Shown here: one piece after another, positions 13,358-21,886 of the stretch
Position numbering within the stretch: the stretch's first letter is position 1
Layout: each line of letters begins with the position of its first letter
Source of the DNA: DATILI01 sp035476635
Lineage (GTDB): Bacteria; Pseudomonadota; Gammaproteobacteria; Burkholderiales; Burkholderiaceae_C
Direction of reading: 5' to 3'
NCBI GenBank assembly: GCA_035476635.1
Contig: DATILI010000274.1
Span: 1 to 21,893 of the forward strand
Length of the DNA: 21,893 nucleotides
Program-made: the position numbers and the translations under genes
The notes under the pieces: generated by a model
Told to the model about the DNA's origin: nothing
The model's input: only the letters and a program-made list of their open reading frames with translations
The model's database searches: none

Positions 13358-15259
13358 TCAGGTCCCTATGGCACCGCCATCCAGCCGCCGGATCACCACG
13401 GTGGCCGACCGCGGGCGCCCGCCCAGCGGCCATTTCGAGTACTTCGAGGGCTCACGGGCATCGCTGCGCTCGGACGGGGTTTCGCCGGGGTGCTGGATGT
13501 TGACGAACAGGGTCGTGCCATCAGGCGTGAGCGTTGCGCCGGTCACCTCGCAATTCACCGGGCCAGTGAGAAAGCGCCGGATCTCTCCGGTCGCCAGGTC
13601 GCAGGCCAGCATCTGGTTGTTGCCCATGTTTTGCATCTCGCCTTTATTCATCTCAGCCGCCGCTGCGTCGGTCTGAATCCACAGCACGCCGCGCGCGTCG
13701 AGCATCAGGCCATCGGGGCAGGCGAAGATGTCGCCCTTGATGTTGCCCTTGGCCTCCGGCCGTGCATTGGCCGGATCACCGGCCAGCACGAGGTGGCTCC
13801 AGCGCATCGTGTCACCATCGAAATCGCCGTTTTCCTTCCAGCGGATGACCTGTCCCATCACGTTGTTGGCGCGCGGGTTGGCGGCGTCCGGGCCGGGGTT
13901 GTCGCCGCGCCCGCGCAGGCTGTTGTTGGTCAGGGTGCAGAACACCTCGCCATTGGCCTGGTCGATGGCCAGCCACTCGGGCCGGTCCATCTTCGTGCCG
14001 CCGAGCAAGTCGCTCGCTTGCCGCGTCTTGATCACGACCTCGCCCTGGTCGGCAAACCCATTGGCCGCCGTCAGCGGGCCCTGGCCATGTACGAGCGGCA
14101 ACCAGCGGCCCGTGCCATCCGCGTCGAAACGCGCCACATACAGGGTACCGTGGTCCAGCAGCTCGCGGTTGGCCTGGGCCAGGGTCCGGCCGTTGCCGGC
14201 TGCTGCGATGCGATCGCGGCTGACAAACTTGTAGATGTACTCGAACCGCGCGTCCTCGCCGGAATACACCACGGCGCGGTTGTCCCGCGTGGTGGCGACC
14301 CAGGCGCCCTCGTGGGCGGCGCGGCCCAGCGCCGTGCGCTTGATGGGCGTGGCGGCAGGGTCCATCGGATCGATTTCCACGACCCAGCCAAAGCGGTTGA
14401 ATTCGTTGGGGTTTTTCGTCGCGTCGAAACGTTCGTCATGCTCGGGCCAGCGGAAAAATGCCGTCTTGGTCATGCCCCAGCGGCGCTGGTGCGCGTCGAG
14501 CTGGTCTCCACCGGCAAAGTAGAAACGGAAGTTCTCTTCGCCCGAAAGGTAGGTACCCCAGGGCGTCTTGCCGCTGGCGCAGTTGTTGAATGTGCCCAGC
14601 ACGGTACGGCCGGCCGGGTCGGCTGCAGTCTTCATCAGCGCGTGGCCGGCTGCCGGCCCGCCCAAGGCGAACGGCGTGTTGGCCGTGAAGCGGCGCGCAT
14701 AGGGGCTGGGGCGCACCATCTGCCACTGGCCGCCCTTCAATTCGACCTCGATCACGCTCACGCCGTGCGCGGCTTGCGACTTGCGCACTTTTTCCGCGGT
14801 CCAGGGGTTCATGCCGTCGGCGTGCAGCAAGCCATCGTCGGTGTACTCATGGTTCATCACCAGCAGGCCACGGCGGCTGCCGTCCAGCGGATAAAAGTGA
14901 ATGCCGTCGTGGTGCATGCCCATTTGCAGCGCCTGGTCGGCCGCACTGCTTGCAGCGTCCTCGCGCAGCGCCGGCATCGCGCCTGCGCCTATGGGCTCAC
15001 CCCAGGGTGCGATGGCCTGCGCCACATAGCCTTCGGGCACACGCAAGGCGTCGGCGGCCGAAGCGGCAACCGCCTTGAAGCCGAGCTTCGGTCCGCCCGA
15101 ACCCATGCCAGCGCAGCCGGCCAGCGGGCCCAGCATGCCGGCCGCCGCCAGGCCGAGCCCGCCGCGCAGCACGACGCGCCGTGCCGGGTCGGACACGCCA
15201 TGGATGCTCGCGTTGGCCGACGGGTTGCTGTTTTCCATCGTGCTGAAGTCTTTTGCCAT
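13358..15259 (-). CDS. PhoX-family phosphatase, Tat-exported (DUF839)
   Basis: 633-residue exported phosphatase that probably releases phosphate from organic esters in the periplasm. PhoX enzymes use an Fe/Ca cofactor and travel folded through the Tat system. The Tat motif is RRVVLRG (27-33) followed by a hydrophobic stretch; LAGC (46-49) is a lipobox, so the mature protein may be a lipoprotein starting at C49. Family landmarks: NHEYTDDG (136-143), NNCASGKTPWGT (225-236) with the likely iron ligand C227, acidic E241/E242, AHEGAWVATT and RPEWLAID. GAGGAGA about six bases before the ATG is a strong ribosome site. No clear Pho box is visible in the 194 bases upstream. It diverges from the soluble cyclase gene. 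The long plus-strand frame opposite it is a shadow. Confidence 0.95.
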   Translation of the reverse strand: MAKDFSTMENSNPSANASIHGVSDPARRVVLRGGLGLAAAGMLGPLAGCAGMGSGGPKLGFKAVAASAADALRVPEGYVAQAIAPWGEPIGAGAMPALREDAASSAADQALQMGMHHDGIHFYPLDGSRRGLLVMNHEYTDDGLLHADGMNPWTAEKVRKSQAAHGVSVIEVELKGGQWQMVRPSPYARRFTANTPFALGGPAAGHALMKTAADPAGRTVLGTFNNCASGKTPWGTYLSGEENFRFYFAGGDQLDAHQRRWGMTKTAFFRWPEHDERFDATKNPNEFNRFGWVVEIDPMDPAATPIKRTALGRAAHEGAWVATTRDNRAVVYSGEDARFEYIYKFVSRDRIAAAGNGRTLAQANRELLDHGTLYVARFDADGTGRWLPLVHGQGPLTAANGFADQGEVVIKTRQASDLLGGTKMDRPEWLAIDQANGEVFCTLTNNSLRGRGDNPGPDAANPRANNVMGQVIRWKENGDFDGDTMRWSHLVLAGDPANARPEAKGNIKGDIFACPDGLMLDARGVLWIQTDAAAAEMNKGEMQNMGNNQMLACDLATGEIRRFLTGPVNCEVTGATLTPDGTTLFVNIQHPGETPSERSDAREPSKYSKWPLGGRPRSATVVIRRLDGGAIGT

Positions 15260-15453
15260 GTGGGTCTCCTCTTTGGTTTTTGCCTCTGCGTTGCGCTCGC
15301 GCGGTGGCGGCGCGTGGCGTTATTCATTATGGGGTGGCGCTGCCTGGCGTGTTGAGGAAAATCCCCCGGGGATCCCAGCCATATCACTTACGATAGAGCG
15401 TTACCCGGTCCGTTCAGAATCCTCTAAACCAAGTCAAGCCAGACGTCGTTGCC

Positions 15454-17001
15454 ATGACGAACCGACAACCCTACGAAATCGCGCGCGAGACCGTCAAGCT
15501 TTTGACGGCGCGCAAGCTCGTGCCCTCGCCTGAAAACTACCAGGCGATCTACCACGAGGTGGCTGGCACCAGAAGCCTGCCGACCTTCCCCAGCGAACCG
15601 CTGCGCCAGATCGCGACCGCGCTGCCGACGCAAAACCCCGGCCAGCAAAAACAGAAGGCGCTGCTCGAATTCGCCATCGAGCGGCGCAACTGGGAAGGTG
15701 TGCAGAACGCGCTGATCGCTTACGGCGGCTTTGGCACCGCGGCGCCGCCGGCCAATGGCAAGGGAGCCACCGCGAGCGATGCCGCGCCACCGGTCAAGGC
15801 ACCGCCGGCGCTGACCACGGAATTCATGGAGCAGATCGCGCGGCTGGTCGAAAACGCCTTGCCCGCGCTCGGCTCGGACGACGACCGCTTCGTGGAACAG
15901 GCCGCGGCGCTGCTCGCGTTCATGCGCCAGCCCGGCGCGGACGTGGCCGCCACCAAGACCATGCTGGCCAATTTCAGCCACCGGCTTTCGTTCGCGGCTG
16001 AAGACCAGGCCGAAATCAAAATCGCCCTGCTGCGCATCGTGCACCTGATCATCGAGAACATCGGTGAGCTCGTCCTGGACGACCGCTGGCTCAAGGGCCA
16101 GGTCGATGCGCTGCTGGAAGTCTCTACCCCGCCGCTGACCCTGCGCCGCCTGGACGACCTGGAGCAGCGGCTCAAGGACGTGATGTTCAAGCAGACCGAG
16201 GCCAAGGGCCGGGCGTTGGAAGCACAGGAACAGATGAAGCAGATGCTGGCGCGCTTCATCGACCGCTTGTCGCAAATGACCGAATCCAGCAGCCAGTACG
16301 ACAGCAAGATCGGCGAGTGCGCGCGGCTGATCGAGCAGGCCAAGACCATCGAGGAGATCGCGCCAGTGCTGCAAGACGCCATCAAGGCCACGCGCAACAT
16401 GACGCAAGACAGCCAGAACGCGCGTGACGAACTTCGCTCGATGCGCGAGAAAACGCAGGCGGCCGACGAAGAAATCGCCAAGCTGCATCAGGAGTTGGAC
16501 CGCATCAGCGCCCAGGCGCGCCACGACCCGCTGACCGGCGCGCTGAACCGCAAGGGCCTGGACGAAGCCGTGCACCGCGAGGTCACCAATGCCCAGCGCA
16601 AGGAAACGCCGCTGTGCATCTCGGTGCTGGACATCGACAACTTCAAGAAGATCAACGACAGCCTGGGCCACGAAGCCGGCGACGCCGCGCTCAAGCACCT
16701 GGCCCAGGTCACGCGCGAATCGCTGCGCCCGCAAGACACCTTGGCGCGCTACGGCGGCGAGGAGTTCGTGGTGCTGCTGCCCGACACCACGCTGGATGAC
16801 GGCATCGTGGCGATGACGCGTTTGCAACGCCAACTCACCACGCGGCTGTTCATGTCGGGCGCCGAGCGCGTGCTCATCACGTTCAGTGCCGGTGTAGCGC
16901 AGCTGGCGACCGATGAGGGCGGCACGGAAGGCATCAAGCGCGCCGACAAGGCGATGTATCTGGCCAAGCGCGCAGGCAAGAATCGCGTACTCGGCGCCTG
17001 A
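15454..17001 (+). CDS. Soluble diguanylate cyclase (GGDEF) with long N-terminal helical region
   Basis: 515-residue cytosolic cyclase. The first 100 residues (PYEIARETVKLLTARKLVPSP...) match a start I know from many betaproteobacterial GGDEF proteins, of unknown function. Residues 120-225 are helical, and 230-355 look like a long coiled coil leading into the GGDEF domain (from about 357). Catalysis: LDIDNFK (392-398) and GGEEF (434-438), with the inhibitory RPQD site at 425-428. All needed residues are intact, so active c-di-GMP synthesis with product control is likely. No membrane segment and no known sensor domain; the coiled coil probably sets dimerisation. The ribosome site is unclear. 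The M14 peptidase gene starts one base after its stop, so the two are translationally coupled. Confidence 0.92.
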   Translation: MTNRQPYEIARETVKLLTARKLVPSPENYQAIYHEVAGTRSLPTFPSEPLRQIATALPTQNPGQQKQKALLEFAIERRNWEGVQNALIAYGGFGTAAPPANGKGATASDAAPPVKAPPALTTEFMEQIARLVENALPALGSDDDRFVEQAAALLAFMRQPGADVAATKTMLANFSHRLSFAAEDQAEIKIALLRIVHLIIENIGELVLDDRWLKGQVDALLEVSTPPLTLRRLDDLEQRLKDVMFKQTEAKGRALEAQEQMKQMLARFIDRLSQMTESSSQYDSKIGECARLIEQAKTIEEIAPVLQDAIKATRNMTQDSQNARDELRSMREKTQAADEEIAKLHQELDRISAQARHDPLTGALNRKGLDEAVHREVTNAQRKETPLCISVLDIDNFKKINDSLGHEAGDAALKHLAQVTRESLRPQDTLARYGGEEFVVLLPDTTLDDGIVAMTRLQRQLTTRLFMSGAERVLITFSAGVAQLATDEGGTEGIKRADKAMYLAKRAGKNRVLGA

Positions 17002-17002
17002 A

Positions 17003-18028
17003 ATGGCTCCCCTTGTCTCCGATACGTTTCACGAGCAGCAGGAGCTGGAATCGATTCTTGACAAGGGCAGCGCCGAGTTCGAGATTGCGAAAGCCTGCGA
17101 AGTTCAGGTGCGCGGCCGCAACTTTCCGGTCTGGACAGCCGCCATCGGCGCGCATGACCCCCAGGCACCGGCCATCGGATTTTTCGGCGGCATTCATGGC
17201 CTCGAGCGCATCGGCACCCAGTTGATCCTGCACTACATGCGCGCCCTGCTTTCGCGCCTGGCCTGGGACGAACTCCTGCACCAGCAGCTGCAGGCAGTGC
17301 GGCTGGTGTTCATGCCCATCGTCAATCCCGGCGGCATGTGGGCCTGGACTCGCTCCAACCCCAATGGCGTGGACCTGATGCGCAATGCGCCGCAAGACGC
17401 CGAGGACCGCGTCCCCTTCCTCGCCGGCGGGCAACGGCTGGGCCCGTGGCTGCCGTGGTATTGCGGGCGGCGCGGCGCGCCCATGGAGGCCGAAAGCGCG
17501 GCGCTGTTGCGCGTGGTCGAGCAGCAACTCACCGCGCGGCCCTTCAGCCTGGCACTGGACTGCCACTCGGGCTATGGCTTTGACGACAGCATCTGGTTTC
17601 CCTACGCCAAATCGCGCCGCCTGATGCCGCACTTGCCGGAGATGTATGCGCTCAAGCTGATGCTGGAAGATGCGCACCCGCACCACGGCTACAGCTTCGA
17701 GCCGCAAAGCCACCAGTACCTGCTGCATGGCGACTTGTGGGACCACGCCTATGACCGTGCGCCACGCGAACACGTCTTTCTCCCCATGACCCTGGAGCTT
17801 GGCTCCTGGCTGTGGATCCGCAAGAACCCGCGCCAACTTTTTTCGCGCCACGGCATCTTCAATCCCGTGAAGGAGCACCGCACGCGCCGCGTGCTGCGCC
17901 GCCACGCCAGCCTGCTGGATTTTTTGACCCGCGCCGCTTTCGGCGCCAACCGATGGCTGCCGCAGGAGGCACGCCGCCAGCGCCTGCTTGAATACGCGAC
18001 CGAGTATTGGGGACCGAAGCTGCCCTGA
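17003..18028 (+). CDS. M14-family zinc carboxypeptidase-like protein
   Basis: 341-residue putative zinc peptidase or amidase. Metal-binding residues of the carboxypeptidase fold are in order: GGIHGLERIG (62-71) gives HxxE (H65, E68), DCHSGYG the third ligand (H188), and TLELGSW the general-base Glu (E265). NPGGMWAWTRSNPNGVDLMRN (108-128) carries the Asn and Arg typical of substrate carboxylate binding. No signal peptide, so it should act in the cytosol, where M14-like proteins often trim peptides, murein fragments or deacylate amino acids; the substrate is unknown. ATG 17003 is one base past the cyclase stop; earlier starts in this frame overlap the cyclase gene heavily. No strong ribosome site, consistent with translational coupling. 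A repeat array follows directly after the stop. Confidence 0.85.
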   Translation: MAPLVSDTFHEQQELESILDKGSAEFEIAKACEVQVRGRNFPVWTAAIGAHDPQAPAIGFFGGIHGLERIGTQLILHYMRALLSRLAWDELLHQQLQAVRLVFMPIVNPGGMWAWTRSNPNGVDLMRNAPQDAEDRVPFLAGGQRLGPWLPWYCGRRGAPMEAESAALLRVVEQQLTARPFSLALDCHSGYGFDDSIWFPYAKSRRLMPHLPEMYALKLMLEDAHPHHGYSFEPQSHQYLLHGDLWDHAYDRAPREHVFLPMTLELGSWLWIRKNPRQLFSRHGIFNPVKEHRTRRVLRRHASLLDFLTRAAFGANRWLPQEARRQRLLEYATEYWGPKLP

Positions 18029-18029
18029 C

Positions 18030-18090
18030 CTAGGGAGAACACTGTTGGGGTGACTACTCCCTAGGGTCAACACTGCTAGGGTCACTACTG
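18030..18090 (+). repeat. Four-copy 15-bp direct repeat array upstream of the acyl-CoA ligase
   Basis: CTAGGGAGAACACTG (18030-18044), TTGGGGTGACTACTC (18045-18059), one extra C, CTAGGGTCAACACTG (18061-18075) and CTAGGGTCACTACTG (18076-18090). Copies 3 and 4 differ at two positions. Seen as pairs, two 30-base units match at 25 of 30. CCCTAGGG at 18059-18066 is a perfect palindrome at the junction. It ends 53 bases before the ligase ATG and fills most of the only gap there. Confidence 0.8.
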
Positions 18091-18143
18091 TTTGCCCGCC
18101 CGCCCGCATCCCTCAGCATGGATTCCACTAGGAGGGCGTCACC

Positions 18144-19835
18144 ATGGCCAGCGCGATTGCGGTTTTACCCGAGGACTTGCCGCTGCAGCGATTTTTCCAT
18201 TGGGAACGTACGCAGCCGGACCGGATTTTCCTGACCCAGCCTTTGGGCGACGGCGCGGTGCGCGACATCACCTGGCGCGAAGCCGGCGACGAAGCGCGGC
18301 GCATGGCCGCGCACCTGCTCGCGCAGGGTTGGCCCTCAGGCAGCAGCGTGGCCATCCTGGGCAAGAATAGCGCGCACTGGATTCTTGCGGACCTGGCGAT
18401 CTGGATGGCGGGCCATGTCTCAGTGCCGATCTACCCCACCTTCAACGGGGCCGCGCTCGCCTACATCCTGGCGCACAGCGAGGCCCGCGCCTGTTTTGTT
18501 GGCAAGCTCGATGGCCTGGACAGCCTGCGGTCCGGCGTGCCCGCGGGGCTGCCGCTGATTGCCTTGCCCTTGGCGCCAGCCATCGACGCCACGGCCTGGG
18601 ATGCCATCATTGCCAACACCGCGCCGCTTTCGGGCGAACCCATGCGCCGGGGCGAAGATCTTTGCACCATCATCTACACCTCGGGCACCACCGGACATCC
18701 CAAGGGCGTGATGCACCGGTTCAACGCCTTGGCCTGGGGCCTGAAATGCGCATCCCGCCGCGTGCCGCTCACCGCGCACGACCGCTTCTTCTCCTACTTG
18801 CCGCTGGCCCATGTGGCCGAGCGCATGGTGATCGAGCAGGGCGCGTTCCACAACGGCGGGCATATCTTTTTCGCCGAGTCGCTGGACACCTTCGTGTCGG
18901 ACTTGCAGCGCGCGCGGCCCACGGTGTTCTTCTCGGTTCCCAGGCTGTGGGTCAAATTCCAGCAGGGCGTGCATTCCAAGATGCCGCCGCAAAAATTGCA
19001 GCGCCTGCTCAAGCTGCCGTTCATCGGCGGCATCGTGCGCCGCAAGGTACTCAAGGGGCTGGGCCTGGACCATTGCCGGCTGGCGGCCGGCGGCGCGGCG
19101 CCCATGCCGGCCGAAGTGTTGCGCTGGTACCGCGGCCTGGGCCTGGACCTGATCGAGGTCTACGGCATGACGGAGAACTGCGGCGTCTCGCATGCCACCT
19201 TGCCTGGCACCTGCCATCCGGGCTCGGTCGGCCTGCCCTACGACGGCATCGAGAGCCGCATCGACTCGCGCACCGGTGAAATCCAGATGCGCTGCCCCTC
19301 GCTGATGCTGGGCTACTACAAGGACGTGGTGCAGACCGCCGACACCTTCACGGCCGACGGTTGGTTGCGTACCGGCGACAAGGGCCAGGTCGACGATGGC
19401 GGGTACCTGCGCATCACCGGGCGCGTCAAGGACTTGTTCAAGACCAGCAAAGGCAAGTATGTGGCGCCGGCGCCGATCGAAGACTTGCTGGTGACGCACC
19501 CGGATATCGAGGCCTGCGCCGTGACCGGCGCCAACTTTGCGCAGCCATTGGGCGTGGTGATGCTCTCGGCGGAAGCCTGCGCGCGCGCCAGTTCCGTACC
19601 CGGCCGCGCCGCATTGATCGACTCGCTGACCCTGCATCTCAAGTCCATGGAGTCCCGGCTGGAGCCGCACGAGCAACTCGACTGCATCGCGGTCGTGACC
19701 ACGCCGTGGACACCGGAAAATGGTTTCGTCACGCCCACGCTCAAGGTCAAGCGCGCCCGCATCGAAGAAGCCTATGCCGGCCAGTATGAAGGCTGGCTGA
19801 ACCAGCGCAAGCCGGTGGTGTGGGCGGAGAACTGA
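18144..19835 (+). CDS. Long-chain acyl-CoA synthetase (AMP-binding family)
   Basis: 563-residue ANL-superfamily ligase that activates a fatty acid through acyl-AMP to acyl-CoA at the inner membrane or in the cytosol. All core motifs are intact: IIYTSGTTGHPKGVMH (176-191) for ATP phosphates, YLPLAHVAER (218-227), GGAAPMPAEV (317-325), YGMTENCG (340-347), GWLRTGDKG (406-414), and ITGRVKDLFKTSKGKYVAP (424-442) with the hinge and catalytic-Lys region. The KTSKGKYVAP form and the linker resemble long-chain rather than acetyl or medium-chain enzymes, but chain length is inference. GGAGG (18131-18135) eight bases before ATG is a strong ribosome site. It is separated from the peptidase gene by a direct-repeat array that may control it, and converges with the membrane cyclase gene, 20 bases away. 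Confidence 0.93.
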   Translation: MASAIAVLPEDLPLQRFFHWERTQPDRIFLTQPLGDGAVRDITWREAGDEARRMAAHLLAQGWPSGSSVAILGKNSAHWILADLAIWMAGHVSVPIYPTFNGAALAYILAHSEARACFVGKLDGLDSLRSGVPAGLPLIALPLAPAIDATAWDAIIANTAPLSGEPMRRGEDLCTIIYTSGTTGHPKGVMHRFNALAWGLKCASRRVPLTAHDRFFSYLPLAHVAERMVIEQGAFHNGGHIFFAESLDTFVSDLQRARPTVFFSVPRLWVKFQQGVHSKMPPQKLQRLLKLPFIGGIVRRKVLKGLGLDHCRLAAGGAAPMPAEVLRWYRGLGLDLIEVYGMTENCGVSHATLPGTCHPGSVGLPYDGIESRIDSRTGEIQMRCPSLMLGYYKDVVQTADTFTADGWLRTGDKGQVDDGGYLRITGRVKDLFKTSKGKYVAPAPIEDLLVTHPDIEACAVTGANFAQPLGVVMLSAEACARASSVPGRAALIDSLTLHLKSMESRLEPHEQLDCIAVVTTPWTPENGFVTPTLKVKRARIEEAYAGQYEGWLNQRKPVVWAEN

Positions 19836-19855
19836 CGGCGCCCGCCGGCCGGCCC

Positions 19856-21790
19856 TCAGAGCACCAGCATCCGGTAGGTGTTGCGGCCGGCGCGCTTGGC
19901 TTCGTAGAGCGCCTGATCCGAAAGTGCCAGCAGCCTGGACTCGCTGCAGTGTTCGCGGCCACCCGCGCAAAAGGCGACACCCACGCTGCTTGAGACCTGA
20001 ACCGATCCACCGGTTATCTCGATGGGGGGAACGAGCGCCGCCACGATCTTTCCGGCGACCTGCTCCGCCTCCTGCGGCGTGTGCAGCTCTTCGAGGATCA
20101 CCGTGAATTCATCGCCGGCCAGCCGGGCCACGGTGTCCGTCATCCTTACCGCCAGCTTCAGGCGCATGGCGAACTCCTGCAGCACGACATCGCCCGCCTG
20201 GTGCCCGTGGGTATCGTTGATGGATTTGAAATGGTCCACGTCCAGGAACAACAGCGCCAGCGGCCGGCCATGGCGGATGCTGCGCGCGACGGCCAGGGCC
20301 AGCGCTTCCTCGAACTGGCGGCGGTTGGGCAGGCCCGTCAGGTGATCGAAACGCGCGCGCCGGTCCAGTTCCCGTTCCACCTCCTTGAGTGCGGTGACGT
20401 CGTTGCTGAGGGTGTAGACGCCGCAGACCTGGCCGTCGTTGCCGATATCCGGGACATAGGTGGTCTGCAGATGAAGGGGTCGACCCATGGCATGCCACTC
20501 GAAGTCAAACGTGACGCGTTCGCCGCCAAGCGCCCGCTGCAAATGGGGCAGCTGATCGTGGTAGATCTTTTCAGCGACAACGTCGCTGAGATGGCGCCCG
20601 ATCAAGGCATCGCTGGGAACACCAAACCAGACATCACTGGTTCGGTTGGCAAAGCTGATGCACTGCTGGTTGTCCACGTAGGCAATCAGCACGGGCAGGT
20701 TGTCGGCAATCGTGCGCACGCGTTTCTCGCTGGCCAGCAGCTTGGCTTCGGCCGCCTTGCGCTCGGAGATGTCGCGCAGGAAGGCGCTGGCGACAAAGCC
20801 CGATCCGACCGGCGTGGCGGCAATCGACAACTCAACCGGGAACTCGCCGCCGTCCTTGCGCAAGGCCGTGATTTCGACGCGCTGGCCGACCAGCGCCCCC
20901 ACGCCCGTCTGCACGAAGGCCCGCATTCCGGCCTGATGCGCGTCGCGCATCCGCGGCGGAATGATCCTGTCGGCGAAGGGCTGCCCCAGCATCTCGTCAC
21001 GGCTCCAGCCGAACGTGATCTCGGCCTGCCGGTTCCATTCGGTCACGCCGCCCTGCCGGTCGGCGCCGATGAAGGCATCTCCCGCATGCGCCAGGATGCC
21101 GCGCACGCGCTGTTCGGAATGCACCAGCCGCCGGGACTGGTTGTGGATCTGCCACAGCGCCACGACGGCAAACACCACCAGCACCGCCGTGCCGATCAGC
21201 AGCCAGCGCCTGGCTTGGGCCGCCCCCTGCGCCACCCGGTACGACAGGTTGTCGCGCTGCAGGCTCATCCGGTCCTGCATGTCCTCGATCAGCGCACGCA
21301 GCTCGGTCATCTGGCGCTGCCCCTGGCCATGCCGCACCAGTTCGATGGACGCGACGTGCTCCCCCTCGTTGTAGAGGGCGATCGTCGCGGCCAGTTCGGC
21401 GAGCATGCGCTGGGCCAGCACCTCGACCCTCAGCAACTGCGCGTGCTCGGCTGTGCCGGGTGGAAGCTGCTTGATCAGTTCGGCGATCTGCCCATCCAGG
21501 TTCTTGATGGCATCCGTGTAGGGATTGAGATAGTCGGCATGCCCTGTCAGAAGGTAGCCGCGCTGTCCGGTTTCGGCACGCAGCAATTGTGTGTGGATGG
21601 TCCGCAGCTGGGGCAGCCAGGTGATGATGGCGTTTTGCGCATCGATGGACCGGATGGCCTGGCCGGCGCCCAAGCCGACGATGGCAGCGACGACGGTCAG
21701 CGCTGCGAGCGCCACCAGCAGCAACGCGAAACCCCGGCCAAGCAGCAGCTTGCCTGCATGGCGATGCGCGTGCTCGCGAAGACTGCGCAT
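19856..21790 (-). CDS. Membrane-bound sensor diguanylate cyclase, CHASE3-PAS-PAS-GGDEF
   Basis: 644-residue inner-membrane sensor. Two membrane segments (about 19-43 and 196-214) flank a helical periplasmic CHASE3-type domain (LLRAETGQRGYLLTGH at 69-84 is its signature). Two PAS domains follow: PAS1 (about 225-345, with ILAHAGDAFIGAD and the DISERKAAE end) and PAS2 (about 352-470). The GGDEF domain begins near 480 (FDHLTGLPNRR). Its active-site motif is AGDEF (558-562), with Ala for the first Gly, a variant known in some active cyclases; DVDHFK is intact and the RMTD inhibitory site (549-552) is present. No EAL domain. AAGGAG about ten bases before the ATG supports the start. Signal unknown: CHASE3 senses external cues, and PAS may bind heme, flavin or small molecules. 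Confidence 0.95.
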   Translation of the reverse strand: MRSLREHAHRHAGKLLLGRGFALLLVALAALTVVAAIVGLGAGQAIRSIDAQNAIITWLPQLRTIHTQLLRAETGQRGYLLTGHADYLNPYTDAIKNLDGQIAELIKQLPPGTAEHAQLLRVEVLAQRMLAELAATIALYNEGEHVASIELVRHGQGQRQMTELRALIEDMQDRMSLQRDNLSYRVAQGAAQARRWLLIGTAVLVVFAVVALWQIHNQSRRLVHSEQRVRGILAHAGDAFIGADRQGGVTEWNRQAEITFGWSRDEMLGQPFADRIIPPRMRDAHQAGMRAFVQTGVGALVGQRVEITALRKDGGEFPVELSIAATPVGSGFVASAFLRDISERKAAEAKLLASEKRVRTIADNLPVLIAYVDNQQCISFANRTSDVWFGVPSDALIGRHLSDVVAEKIYHDQLPHLQRALGGERVTFDFEWHAMGRPLHLQTTYVPDIGNDGQVCGVYTLSNDVTALKEVERELDRRARFDHLTGLPNRRQFEEALALAVARSIRHGRPLALLFLDVDHFKSINDTHGHQAGDVVLQEFAMRLKLAVRMTDTVARLAGDEFTVILEELHTPQEAEQVAGKIVAALVPPIEITGGSVQVSSSVGVAFCAGGREHCSESRLLALSDQALYEAKRAGRNTYRMLVL

Positions 21791-21858
21791 GGCTGCGGAT
21801 CTCCTTCGCTACGGCAAGCCCCTCCGCCGCCTGCCAGTTTTTTCGGACTTTGAAGATC

Positions 21859-21886
21859 ATTATGCGACGCTGGATGGGAATCGCAA
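21859..21886 (-). promoter_or_regulatory. Candidate sigma70 promoter of the membrane cyclase gene
   Basis: Minus-strand TTGCGA (-35, 21881-21886), a 16-base spacer and CATAAT (-10, 21859-21864). It would give a leader of about 62 bases. Among the best promoter matches in the window. Confidence 0.5.

Noticed and set aside
12189..13433. 414-codon minus-strand open frame
   Set aside because: It is antisense to the methyltransferase gene, without motifs.
13325..15355. 676-codon open frame on the plus strand
   Set aside because: It is antisense to the PhoX gene, has no recognisable domain and begins inside the methyltransferase gene. Long antisense frames are expected in GC-rich genes.
15361..15373. 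ATCCCCCGGGGAT palindrome as an operator before the PhoX gene
   Set aside because: It is a short GC-rich palindrome with no promoter match placed around it; it is likely by chance at this base composition.
15424..16833. 469-codon minus-strand open frame
   Set aside because: It is the shadow of the soluble cyclase gene.
18030..18090. CRISPR-like array
   Set aside because: The repeats are only 15 bases long and contiguous without unique spacers, and no cas gene is near.
18420..19970. 516-codon minus-strand open frame
   Set aside because: It lies opposite the acyl-CoA ligase, which has every family motif.
21811..21842. Plus-strand terminator ending in TTTTTT near the right edge
   Set aside because: The T run at about 21837 is preceded only by a four-base GGCA/TGCC stem, and no plus-strand gene ends there.
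20081..21853. 590-codon plus-strand open frame
   Set aside because: It is the antisense shadow of the membrane cyclase, with no domain.
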